The position numbers and the translations under genes are program-made. The notes below the pieces were generated by a model, which was given only the letters and a program-made list of their open reading frames with translations, was not told where the DNA came from and made no database searches. Shown here in pieces: positions 18,019-27,900 of a stretch of DNA of 35,098 nucleotides; positions within the stretch are counted from its first letter, which is position 1, and each line of letters opens with the position of its first letter. This DNA is from Isotricha intestinalis (Eukaryota; Ciliophora; Litostomatea; Vestibuliferida; Isotrichidae). The stretch spans positions 1 through 35,098 of the forward strand of contig JAJJLU010003726.1 in NCBI GenBank assembly GCA_023807065.1, read 5' to 3'.

Positions 18019-19401
18019 TTATTCTGACTCAACAAAGTCAAAATTATTTTTTTTATTTTTAATATTATTAATTTTACACTTAATGTAAAATATACCAATT
18101 CCTAAACCAAGAATAGATAAAATCATTATAACAATAAGATAATATAATATTTTTTCATAAGTATAATAATAATTTTCTTCACTATTCATTTTTTTATATG
18201 AAAACTGACAAAAATCTTCAATTTCTTTTTCACTCCATAAATATTTTTCAATTTCATTTTTAAAAGTAAAATAATCAAATTCTTTAATTACATCATCATT
18301 CATAATATATTTAACAATATATTTATTATTTTCAAAATGTAGTTCAAAATATAAATTTGCAGCAAAGAGTGGATTGATTAATCTACATCCAAAAACTAAA
18401 TTCATTAATTTTTCAACACCAGTAATTGAAGTATCATGAGCAGAATAAATTACAAATCTAGGATAATTATAATCTAAATAATCACTTTTATTATCTTTAT
18501 TTAAATTTATTCTTCCTTCCATATATTTAAATAATTGTCTCATTGAAGGACTTTGTGACATTCTAATAACATTTTTATCACCAAATACTACATCAAATAA
18601 TTGTTTTTCTAATGCATCATTACATGAATTTACTAAATCATCTATATTAATATTATAATTTTTTAATTCATTTATCCTATTCATATCTTGCATTGTTGTT
18701 ACATCTGAAATTAAATGATCACAAAAATAATGAATATAAGAGAAATTTGCAATTAAATTTTCATCTTTTTCTCTTTTTAAATATTTTAATAAACCTTCTC
18801 CATAAGTTTCATTAAATTTATTTGCATAATCTATAAAAGATTGTTGTGAAGAAATATTATCTCTTATTTTTTTAATAGGTTTACAATCACTGGTACTTTC
18901 AACTTCATGTAATAAAAAGAAATGATCAATTATATTAAAAATATGAACTGGAATAGTTTGAATTTGATTAGGTAAAGCAAAATTACCTAAATTATCAATT
19001 TCAATTTTTGTTTCATTACTTAATTGAATAGGAGGAACAGCAAAATTTAATTGATTGTCTTTTAATATAGGTCCTTTAGTAAACATACCATGTAAATGAG
19101 ATAAAGCAGAAGCAATAGTTCTATTTAAATCAGTACTAATTACATAAATTTCTCTTGGATCATAATATTCATGAATAAAATTCTTATATTGTAATTTATT
19201 TCTATAACCTAATAAATAATGCATTCTCATTCCTACTGGATGAAGTTCTCCTAATGTATCCCAATGAATTCCTAAATAATCATTTCCATTTTCATCTAAA
19301 TCATCACATGGACCTCTAGCTCCATGACGGAAGTGTTCTAAAACAAATAATAATTTTGAAGTTATTATTATAGGGAAGAATGATATTATTATCTTTAACA
19401 T
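18019..19401 (-). CDS. Membrane-anchored histidine acid phosphatase
   Basis: This is a 460-residue protein, ATG at 19399-19401. It belongs to the histidine phosphatase superfamily, branch 2 (acid phosphatases). It has an N-terminal signal peptide (about 1-20), the R-H-G-A-R-G-P catalytic motif at residues 25-31 with nucleophile H26, a second conserved region STDLNRT with R93, and the proton-donor H-D pair at 322-323 (YSAHDTS). It therefore looks catalytically complete. A single TM helix at about 418-440 followed by a basic tail (KCKINNIKNKK) makes it a type I membrane protein with the enzyme facing the lumen or exterior. Family members hydrolyse phosphomonoesters in lysosomes, food vacuoles or the cell surface; the substrate is unknown. 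It is divergently arranged with the SNARE gene, with only 46 bp between start codons. Confidence 0.9.
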   Translation of the reverse strand: MLKIIISFFPIIITSKLLFVLEHFRHGARGPCDDLDENGNDYLGIHWDTLGELHPVGMRMHYLLGYRNKLQYKNFIHEYYDPREIYVISTDLNRTIASALSHLHGMFTKGPILKDNQLNFAVPPIQLSNETKIEIDNLGNFALPNQIQTIPVHIFNIIDHFFLLHEVESTSDCKPIKKIRDNISSQQSFIDYANKFNETYGEGLLKYLKREKDENLIANFSYIHYFCDHLISDVTTMQDMNRINELKNYNINIDDLVNSCNDALEKQLFDVVFGDKNVIRMSQSPSMRQLFKYMEGRINLNKDNKSDYLDYNYPRFVIYSAHDTSITGVEKLMNLVFGCRLINPLFAANLYFELHFENNKYIVKYIMNDDVIKEFDYFTFKNEIEKYLWSEKEIEDFCQFSYKKMNSEENYYYTYEKILYYLIVIMILSILGLGIGIFYIKCKINNIKNKKNNFDFVESE

Positions 19402-19447
19402 TTTTATTAATAATTTTTTTTAAATTCATTTTTTTTTATATATTTAA

Positions 19448-20173
19448 ATGGATAATGATGATTATTATGGTTTAGGTTATCAAGATAAAGTAGATGAAAT
19501 GAATAGATTAGAGGGGGAAATAAATAATAAAATATTAGAAATTAAAAATATAGGAAAAAATGGTAGAACTATATCAATAGAAAAAGAAGTTTCTGATTTA
19601 TTGCAAAAATATAGTGAAAATTTATCAAAGTTTAGAATGGCTTATATACCATCTAAAATTCCTACAGAAATGCCACCTTCAACAGTTAATAAAAGAAAAT
19701 TAGTTATTGAAGGATTGGATTTAAATTATAATAGAGTTCGAAAAAATTTTGATGAAACTGTTAAAAATAAATATAAAACTGAATTTGTTGATAAAGAAAT
19801 AAGTGAAGAAACTCAAAATAAATTTAAAACATTGAGCAATCAACAATTGTTTGAAGAACAAAAAAAATTACTAAAAGATCAAAATGAAATTATTGGTGAT
19901 ATAACTAAGAATGTTATTTCTGGGGAAAAACAAGCAAAATCTATTAAACATGAAGTTAAAAATCAAAATGAAAAATTAAATCATTTAAAAGATGATGTAA
20001 TATTTATTTTTTAATTTTTTTAGATTGAAAAATTAAATGAGAAAATGGAAAAAGGTACTAATAAATTGGATACTTTTGTTCAAAGTTCTTCTTACTGTAA
20101 ATTATGGTGTATAATAATTATAGAATTTATATGTTTTCTAGGATTACTTTATATATTTTTTAAACAAATTTGA
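19448..20173 (+). CDS. Tail-anchored Q-SNARE, two exons
   Basis: The gene starts at ATG 19448 and has a 27-nt phase-0 intron (19997-20023). It ends with TGA at 20171-20173, the only non-TAA stop in the window. The spliced protein has 232 residues. An N-terminal helical region (about 10-115) precedes a SNARE motif at about 137-200, where Gln173 (HEVKNQNEKL) sits in the zero-layer position. A single C-terminal TM helix lies at about 209-229 after a Cys-containing linker (SYCKLW). The layout resembles Qb-SNAREs of the NPSN or membrin type; a Qc (SYP7-like) assignment is also possible. It should mediate membrane fusion with one R-SNARE and two other Q-SNAREs. The intron falls inside the SNARE motif. 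Confidence 0.85.
19997..20023 (+). other. Spliceosomal intron, 27 nt
   Basis: It begins GTAATA and ends TTTTTTTAG, in phase 0 between codons 183 and 184. Removing it restores the end of the SNARE motif and the TM anchor. Its length is a multiple of three, but it carries an in-frame TAA, so retention truncates the protein. Confidence 0.88.
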
Positions 20174-20583
20174 GTCACAACATTCTATAATATTTAGTTT
20201 TTTTATATAAGTTATAATATATTTTCAAAATTAAATAATTCTTATGAAAAGAATACAATTTAATTTAATTATAATATATAAAAAAAATTCCATAATGAAT
20301 TAAATAATCAAATAATTTAATCTTATCAATAAATTGGTTTCTTATTTTGAAAATTCTCTATTTTAAAAATCTCTTATTTAAAATGATAATAAGATAAAAT
20401 AAGAAAATACATTTTACAAGCTAATAAAAAAATATTCTCAATATATTATACATAAAAAATTATCTTTTATCTTTTAATTCTAAAATTAACTTTAAAAAAA
20501 GAAAATTTAATGATTTTTTTTGTGTTTAGTTTTATTATTGAGTTTGATAAAAAAATAAAAAATAAAAATTAATTTTTAAATAT
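20174..20583. other. Convergent intergenic gap, 0.4 kb
   Basis: This AT-rich gap lies between the ends of the SNARE and PPP4R2 genes; no feature was recognised. Confidence 0.6.
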
Positions 20584-21084
20584 TTACTCTAAATCAATAT
20601 TGACAAGTTTTTTAAAAGCAAAATTAAATTTAAGTGCATTCTTATAATAAATATTATATTCTAATAATAATTCAGCCATTCTTTGTAAAGTAAATGGCAT
20701 TTTTTTCATATTTGATAAATAATATATTATATCATCATCAATATTTTTATTTTTGTCTAATTCATCATTCTTCTCTTCTTCTTTTTTTTCTTCCTCATTT
20801 TTTTCTTCTTCATCTTTTTTATTTATAGAATTTTCCATTGAATTTTCAATTTTATTATATTCCATAATCACTGATTTATATTTTTGAATAAAATAATCTT
20901 TTAAATCTTCCCATTCATAAGCAGATATTGCTTTTTGTTTTATATTATTTAATTCTTCTTCAAAATTAATATCTTTTTTATTTTTTATTTCATTTGTATT
21001 TATATTTTTATCAAGATTATTATCTTTTCTTTTTAATGAATCATATTCTTCATTTTCATTTTTATTTTTTTCTTGTTCAATCAT
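20584..21084 (-). CDS. Short PPP4R2-like phosphatase 4 regulatory subunit
   Basis: This is a 166-residue protein, ATG at 21082-21084. Two blocks match the conserved N-terminal region of PP4 regulatory subunit 2. The first is A-Y-E-W-E-D-L-K-D-Y-F-I-Q-K-Y (about 55-69), corresponding to the W-x2-LK-x-YF-x2-K block. The second is M-P-F-T-L-Q-R-M-A-E-L-L (about 130-141), corresponding to IPFTIQRLCELL. The two are separated by a Glu/Lys-rich insert (about 85-115). The long acidic C-terminal tail found in animal and yeast members is absent, so this is a minimal version. In other eukaryotes PPP4R2 binds the PP4 catalytic subunit and acts in DNA-damage signalling and centrosome function. Assignment is from motif resemblance; the role is inherited from the family. 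Confidence 0.8.
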   Translation of the reverse strand: MIEQEKNKNENEEYDSLKRKDNNLDKNINTNEIKNKKDINFEEELNNIKQKAISAYEWEDLKDYFIQKYKSVIMEYNKIENSMENSINKKDEEEKNEEEKKEEEKNDELDKNKNIDDDIIYYLSNMKKMPFTLQRMAELLLEYNIYYKNALKFNFAFKKLVNIDLE

Positions 21085-21156
21085 AAATTTACTTTTAAAT
21101 ATAATAAAAAATAAAAAAAATAAATAAATAACTTTAAAGTTTTGAATTAAAAAAAA

Positions 21157-22299
21157 ATGATAAAGAAGATTTATTACATTCTATTTTTTCTCCAATTAAC
21201 AAGTTCTTTAAAATTAAAAATAATAGATGAAGATTTTGTAAAAGTAAGAGTTGGAAATCCCCAAACAGAGCTTAAATTATTAATTGATCCAACCTCACCA
21301 TTTTCATATATATTTAAAGATTTTAATTCAAAAACTACAGTAAAATTAGAATCAACTAAATTTGAAAATGCTTTTGGATTATATGAAGGAAATTGGGAAG
21401 ATGATTTTTTTTTTATTCAAGATGATCCTTATTTTAATATTAAATTAAGATATGTTAAAATAACAAAAACACAAAGTAATTTAAAAGTTGATGGTGTTTT
21501 TGGCTTAGGATATCATCCAGGATATCCTGAATCTAATATATATAGTGTTTTATATAAAATGAGTTCTATTTTTAAAATGAGAAAATTACTGTCTTATGAT
21601 AAAAAAAGAAAAGTTTTAACAATTGGAGAAATCCCTTTTAGAGAATATAGTAATCCAGTTAGAATTCCTCTTTATCAAAAAGAAAATGAAATAGGAAATT
21701 TTATTAAATTAACTTCTTTATCATATATGAATAAAGAAACTAGAAAAATTGAATATGAAGATATAAATGAAGATGCAATTTTAGGTTTAATTCCTATTAT
21801 AATTGCTCCTAAAAAAAGATTTTTTTGGATGAATCAAACTTATATTCCAAAAATAACTGAATATAATACAAATTATAATTTTTTTCCAAAACCTGAAAAA
21901 TTTTTTAGTGATTGTCATATGGAAAAAATTAGAGATGATATTTGGACTGATATAATAATAAATAAAACTGCATATAGATATAAATTTGCAGAAAAAAAAG
22001 ATAGTTATTATAGAGCAACTATTAGAGTAGGAGATGATGTTAAAAATCCTTTACCTTATTGGTATTTAGGAGTTGATGCTTTAAATATTGATAGATTAGA
22101 TTTTGATTATAATATTTATGTTGTTAGAATTTTTTCTAATACTGCTTATGATATTGAAGGGAATAAATTGTTATTTTTGTTTAAATATATTATTTTAACA
22201 ATTTCTATTTGTTGTTGGCTTACTGTTCTATTAAGAGTATTTTTAGCAAAGAAAAAACGAAAAGATATTCCTGAAGGACAGGAATTAGAAGAATTGTAA
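21157..22299 (+). CDS. Membrane-anchored pepsin-like protein, catalytic motifs lost
   Basis: This is a 380-residue protein, ATG at 21157-21159. It has a signal peptide (about 1-17) and the outline of a pepsin-family (A1) fold: FVKVRVGNPQTELKLLID, V-D-G-V-F-G-L-G-Y at 111-119, LTIGEIPF at 154-161, and a C-terminal Y-L-G-V-D-A-L-N-I-D-R-L-D-F-D block (303-317) like the ILGD-x-FLR-x-FD segment. The first active-site motif is D44-P-T-S rather than D-T/S-G. The place of the second motif (A-I-L-G-L-I-P-I-I-I-A-P, 207-218) has no Asp. A proteolytically inactive relative is therefore likely. A TM helix at about 338-364 and a short cytosolic acidic tail (ending GQELEEL) make it type I. It may be a receptor or chaperone-like protein; function unknown. 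Confidence 0.78.
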   Translation: MIKKIYYILFFLQLTSSLKLKIIDEDFVKVRVGNPQTELKLLIDPTSPFSYIFKDFNSKTTVKLESTKFENAFGLYEGNWEDDFFFIQDDPYFNIKLRYVKITKTQSNLKVDGVFGLGYHPGYPESNIYSVLYKMSSIFKMRKLLSYDKKRKVLTIGEIPFREYSNPVRIPLYQKENEIGNFIKLTSLSYMNKETRKIEYEDINEDAILGLIPIIIAPKKRFFWMNQTYIPKITEYNTNYNFFPKPEKFFSDCHMEKIRDDIWTDIIINKTAYRYKFAEKKDSYYRATIRVGDDVKNPLPYWYLGVDALNIDRLDFDYNIYVVRIFSNTAYDIEGNKLLFLFKYIILTISICCWLTVLLRVFLAKKKRKDIPEGQELEEL

Positions 22300-22366
22300 T
22301 CTTTTTTATTTATTTATATAAGGAATTTTATTTAATAAAAAATTCATTTAATTAAATGACAATAAT

Positions 22367-22390
22367 ACATTTATACATTTATACATTTAT
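22367..22390. repeat. Three copies of an 8-bp unit
   Basis: ACATTTAT occurs three times in direct tandem in the convergent gap after the pepsin-like gene. It is a short microsatellite with no evident function. Confidence 0.85.
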
Positions 22391-22533
22391 TATTATATTA
22401 TATTAAATAATATGAAAAAAAAAATTTATGTTTTTAATATTATTTTTCGAATATCTTCTTTATTAAAAAATATATTTATAAAAAAATGAAAAAAATATTT
22501 TTAAACTCTTAAAATTGAAATAATATAAAAATC

Positions 22534-23949
22534 TTAATCATCATTTTTAAGTAATTGTTCATACATTTTTCTAGTAAAAGGTTTAAATTCACATCCAATT
22601 GGCATTCCTAATCTAATTCTTTCATCTTCAGTAGTATATTGCATATAATGTTCTTCCCATTTCTTTTCACAAATTCCACATAAAAAATCAGATTGAAAAT
22701 GTTTACATTTACAATATTTAAATTTACATTTTTTACTATTAACATCATGTTCTTCTTTTAAATGATTACATTTACATTTTCCATTCCAATTATGATAATT
22801 AAAATTTTTTTTATAAGCTTGAGTATATAAATTAGTTTCTTCTGGTAAAGTAGGAAAAAAAATAAATTCATTACAATTACATAAATTACATTTTGTATCA
22901 TTTGATATTTTATTTATTTTTTTATGATCATTAAATGAATGAGAACAAAAGCAAAAATGTTTAGAACCAATTTTAAAACATTCAATTTCTTCATTATTGT
23001 CATTTATATTTATCCAAGAAGAATAAATTCCATTTTGTATTGATTCTTCAGCTGCTATTCTTTCTATTATTATTAAATTTTTTGTTCCTTCTGTTAAAGT
23101 ATTATTATCTTTTATTTTTGTTATTGTATTATTATATTGTTCATGTCTGTGTAAAATTTGCTGTTTTATTCTTCTTTTTTCTTTATCTTTTAATAATCCT
23201 TCTTTAAATTTTTTTATTTCATTTATTTTTTCTTCTTCTTCAATTTGTTTTTTCCTTTTTTCAAAATATTTTTTTTTTACTTCATTTAATAAATTTTTTT
23301 CTTCTATTGTTAATAATAAATTTGGATTTGATTCTTTTTCTGATAAGATATATTCTTTTTCTAATAAATTTTCATTTTTTAATCTTTCACTTTCTATATT
23401 TTTATATATTTTTTTAAATTTATTATATTGTTCATTTTTTTCATTCATTTCATTTTTTTCGTTTTTTTTTATTACAAATTCATTTTCTTCAATTATTATA
23501 TTTTTTTTATCTGGTTTAATATATTTTGTTATTTTCCTTATTCTCCCAGAAAATATGTCATTAGAACTAAAATCTTTAAGTAAAAAACATCTTTTTCTAT
23601 TTTTTTCATTATTTTCATTTCCTTCTTCCTCAATCTTTAATTTAAATTTTGATTCCTTAATATTATTATTTAGTATTTTATTAAAGTCATTTGAACTAAT
23701 GGAAGAAATTAGTCTTCTTGGTTTATTAATTTTTTCCGGGGTTTTATCATTTGTATCAATTGTGTTTAATCTATCTCCTTTAAATATGTTTGAATTAGGA
23801 TTATTTTTTCTTAATTCAATTATTTCTGATAATGTGTATTTATGTTGTGGAAAAAATTTTTTTGGTTCTTTTTCTTTTATAATTTCTGGTTCTGTATGAA
23901 TATATTCAACTGGTTTTTTCTTTATATACATGAAGTTAAGGCGATTCAT
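22534..23949 (-). CDS. FAM221-family cysteine-rich protein
   Basis: I start it at ATG 23947-23949 (MNRLNFMYIK), giving 471 residues. An in-frame ATG at 23995-23997 would add 16 residues that read like translated AT-rich leader. The N-terminal two thirds are charged, with a coiled-coil stretch rich in E/K. The last ~150 residues hold a Cys/His-rich module: H-F-C-F-C-S-H-S-F-N-D-H, C-N-L-C-N-C-N-E-F, W-N-G-K-C-K-C-N-H-L-K-E-E-H, K-Y-C-K-C-K-H-F, and F-L-C-G-I-C-E-K-K-W-E-E-H, followed by R-L-G-M-P-I-G-C-E-F-K-P-F. This order matches the FAM221A/B family found in ciliated eukaryotes. The Cys/His pattern suggests zinc binding, which is inferred. Molecular function is not established. A coiled-coil gene starts divergently 157 bp away. 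Confidence 0.85.
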   Translation of the reverse strand: MNRLNFMYIKKKPVEYIHTEPEIIKEKEPKKFFPQHKYTLSEIIELRKNNPNSNIFKGDRLNTIDTNDKTPEKINKPRRLISSISSNDFNKILNNNIKESKFKLKIEEEGNENNEKNRKRCFLLKDFSSNDIFSGRIRKITKYIKPDKKNIIIEENEFVIKKNEKNEMNEKNEQYNKFKKIYKNIESERLKNENLLEKEYILSEKESNPNLLLTIEEKNLLNEVKKKYFEKRKKQIEEEEKINEIKKFKEGLLKDKEKRRIKQQILHRHEQYNNTITKIKDNNTLTEGTKNLIIIERIAAEESIQNGIYSSWININDNNEEIECFKIGSKHFCFCSHSFNDHKKINKISNDTKCNLCNCNEFIFFPTLPEETNLYTQAYKKNFNYHNWNGKCKCNHLKEEHDVNSKKCKFKYCKCKHFQSDFLCGICEKKWEEHYMQYTTEDERIRLGMPIGCEFKPFTRKMYEQLLKNDD

Positions 23950-24106
23950 TTTTTTTTTAATATATTTAATTAAATTAATATTGAATTTGAATATCATTTA
24001 AATATAAAAATAAATTAATTTAACGAATATTTCAAATTTATCTATTTAATAAAATATTATTTATAAAATTAATAAATTAATTATTTAAATTATTATATAA
24101 AAAATA

Positions 24107-24814
24107 ATGGAGATTGATAAAAATAAATTAAATTATAACAACATTAAACTGAAAATAAAAATATCTGAATTAAAAAATAAAAGTTTAACTCTTAAAAGTT
24201 TTCCAAGTTTAAAATTAAATTCACCAAAAGATTCAATTTATAAAGGAAAATATCTTATAAATAATACAATTAAAAGGACTTCTACATCATCTTCAAACAA
24301 TAAAAACAATAATAAAATAGAAAAAATGAAAAAAGAAAATTTACATTTAAAAAAAAAACTTGAATTCCTTGAAGAAGAAAATAAACAATTAAGAAATGAA
24401 AATAAAGAATTAAAAAATAAAAAAGATTTTGATTCTCTAAATATATCTTTAAAAAATACCAAATATAATAATTCATCACAAAAAGAAAATAAATATAAAT
24501 ATAATAACCTACCAATAAAATTTAATAGTAGTTTAATAACTCCAGCATCAAGATATTTTATTAATTTAAGAAAAGCAACTATAATAAATGAATTTGGAAA
24601 TTCAATGAATCATGATTATGCTTATACGATTTCAAATACTATTGATACTTCCAATATTAATAATTCTAAAGTTGTAAAATTTTCTAGTTTTTCAAATAGA
24701 AATCAAAATTGTACTAATTCTTTAGATAATGAATTTGACATTAAAATTCAATTAAATGATATTAAAAAAAGAACTTTAAAACTTTTTGATAAATATTATA
24801 AAATTTTAAAATAA
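24107..24814 (+). CDS. Short coiled-coil protein, unassigned
   Basis: This is a 235-residue protein with an ATG at 24107-24109 (MEIDKNKLNYNN). A compact, strongly charged leucine-type coiled coil lies at about residues 70-105 (KKENLHLKKKLEFLEEENKQ and following). Before it is a basic Ser/Lys-rich segment with LKSFPSLKLNSP; after it is a Ser/Asn-rich region with one less biased part (NSSLITPASRYFINLRKAT, about 143-160). The C-terminus ends in a short basic helix (KKRTLKLFDKYYKILK). There is no TM segment or enzyme motif. The coiled coil suggests dimerisation. I do not recognise a family. Confidence 0.7.
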   Translation: MEIDKNKLNYNNIKLKIKISELKNKSLTLKSFPSLKLNSPKDSIYKGKYLINNTIKRTSTSSSNNKNNNKIEKMKKENLHLKKKLEFLEEENKQLRNENKELKNKKDFDSLNISLKNTKYNNSSQKENKYKYNNLPIKFNSSLITPASRYFINLRKATIINEFGNSMNHDYAYTISNTIDTSNINNSKVVKFSSFSNRNQNCTNSLDNEFDIKIQLNDIKKRTLKLFDKYYKILK

Positions 24815-24957
24815 TTACAATAAAAAAAAATTAACCTCAAAAAAATTTTATAATATATTATCTTTAAAATTTCTTTATGTTTAAATTAAGAAAAAATAAT
24901 AATAATTTAAATAAAGTTCACTTTTTATAAAAAATTTAAAATAATTCTACAAATTGA

Positions 24958-27900
24958 TTATTGATTAATATTATCATTAAAATCATCATTATTATCTGTA
25001 GTATTTTGAAAACTTAATCTTGGAATATCTTCACAAGCATAAATAGATTTACCTTGATATTTATCAGGATCTTTTCTAGAATATTGAACATGTTCTAATA
25101 TTTCTACAACTTCATTTAATAATTGATCCATAATAATTTTACTTAAAATTAATTTAATTTGTGTTTCTTCATTTTCATAAAATTTCCAATTTTCATCATC
25201 CTCTTTTAATTCTTCAGTTATACTTTTATAAAATTTTTTATCTCTATCAGAAGTTATTAAATCAGGATCAATATTTTCATAATTTTCAGCAATTAATGCC
25301 ATTTTATAATTTAATAATTGTTTTAATTGTTTTGAAATATTCTTTTTTAAATTTTTCTTAGATATATCATCATTATTATATTTATATAAAACTTTTTTTT
25401 CTCTTAAACTCCATTTTATTGGTTCTCCTATTTTTCCATATAATCTTTCTTTTTCAAGTAAATCATTTGTCGCATCAATAACACATTCATTTAATATATT
25501 ATCATAAGTTATATTTATTTCATTATCATTTTCTTCTCTTATTTTTCGATTTATTGGTTCAAACTCTTTTAAAATTTGTTCTTTATTTAAAAAGGTTTTA
25601 TTCATATTATCTTTATTAATATAAATTGAATCAGGTTCTGATATTATTTTTTCATCTTTTAACATTATTCTATTCATTAATTCTGTTTCATCTATTTTAA
25701 AAGGTTGTTTTAAATTATTTATAATTGAATTATAATTTAAATCTATTTCATTTGATATTCTTTTAATTAATTTTGGACCTATTTTATCATTATATAAATT
25801 TAATGTTTTATCTTTTGCAATTTCTGTTATTGGTCTCATAAAATATGATGTATTTAATTCACTTTGATTACTATATAAACTATTATTTCCAGTATAATTT
25901 TGGGAATTAACATTAGAATTAAATTGACTATAATTTGGATTTTTTTTTGGAAATATATTTACTTTACTATCTGTGATTTCTTTTTTTATAACATTATTAA
26001 TTATTTCTTCAGTTAAAGTATCTACTAAATTATTTTTTTCTTTATTAGTCATTTCAGGTAAAATTAAAGGAGGTGAAATTTTTTCCTCTTTTATACTTAT
26101 TATTTCATCTTCATCTTCTTCTTCTTCATCTTCGTCAATATTTTTATATCTATTATTTTTATTTATATTTTTATCTCTAAATTTAAATGAATCAGTTAAA
26201 TCAAGAGGATTATTTTTATTTATATTTTTCATATTTTTTTTTTCATCATCTGAAATTTCTTCTAAAAAATTTCTTGATTTATTTTCTTGATTATTTATTT
26301 TATCGTTTGAATTATCGTTTTTATTTAAAATATTCTTTTGATCAATTTTTCTTTTGAATTTTTCTTTTTCATTATTCTTTTTATTTGGAAAATCTCTTTC
26401 AATTTTATTTATTTTTTTAATAGAATCATCTTGTATATCTTTTTTATTATTTGGATCATTAAAATCAATTAAAGTTCTTAATTTAGATTGATTTTTATTT
26501 TCATTTTCCGGAATTAAATTATCACTCTTTGATTTTTGATCACTTGGAGTTTTATAATTATTAGATTTACCACTATCACTATTATTGTCTTTAATTTTTT
26601 TCTCTTCTTTTTTATGAATAGGAGAAATATTTTTTAATAATTCACTTTTAATATCTTCATGATTATAATTAATAGGAAAATTATTCTCTTTTGCCATTAA
26701 ATTATTAAAATTATTTTTTCTATAATCTTCCATACTTTTATTTTCCGAACTTAAATTAAAAGAATTTTCAGAAATTTGTGAATCAGATTTTTCTCTTTGT
26801 GCTTCTAATAATTTATAAACTCTATGTAATCTATCACTATCAACAGAATTAGGATATAAAATAATAGAATTTTTTTCACTAAAAGATTCATAAATATATG
26901 TATGATTTTTAGGAGTATATTCACTATTATCTGAATATTCAGATATATTATTTTTCTCTTGATTATTATCTATTGATGAATATTGATATGCATAATCAAA
27001 TATTTTTTGAAGACAATATGAACGAATTGGATTTAAAAATGTACTTAATCCTTTTATTAATTTTCTTTCAATTTCTTTTTTATTTTTATTATTTAAAATA
27101 TTGTTTTTTCCATTTTGTTTTGGATTTTTATTTATATTTTTTTTATTCTTTTCTTCAAATATTTCTTTTTTTTGATTGTTAAATATGGTAAAAATTTTTT
27201 TTCCATAAATTTTTTTCAAAATAGTATTTAAAAAACTGATTCTTTCAGATAAATAAGTATATAATCTTAATTTATAAAATGCCCTTGCAATATAAGGAAG
27301 AAACATTTGTCTAAAACCTAAATAATAAATTAAGTTATTATCATAATTTTTTAATTCATTAAAAGCATAAGCTTTACATATTAAAACTAATCTTTGTAAA
27401 CCAATGATATAATTAAATCTACTAATTCCATAAGTTATAATATCATTTAAAACATTTCTTCTAATTATGAATTTTAAAAAGTCACTTATTCCATTAATAA
27501 TTTGATTATAAAGTTCTAACTCTTCTTGAGTAAATTGATAATCTGAAGTATTATTTAATATTTCTTCTTCTTTTGGGATTTCGTTTTTTTCTTTATCTAT
27601 TATTTCTTTTTTTTTTATAGGAATTTCAGTATGATAATTATCATTTATTTTAACTGGATAATTTTCTTTTCTTTCTTTTTTATTTTTAATCCTATTTTCT
27701 TCTTTTTTTTTTTCTGGATTTTTTATTTTTTTTTTTTCATCTTTTTGTACTTTTTCTTTAATTTCTTTTTTTTCTGATTTTGTTTTTTTGTTTTTTTTTT
27801 CTTTAGAATTTGAAGTTTTTTCTCCTTTATTCTTTTTATCATTAATTATATTATTTTTTCTTGTTTTTTCTTGAGATTTTGATTTTGGTTTTTCTAAATT

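Noticed and set aside
25973..26290. Ser/Ile/Phe-rich plus-strand ORF opposite the giant gene
   Set aside because: It is the antisense shadow of an Asp/Glu-rich coding stretch.
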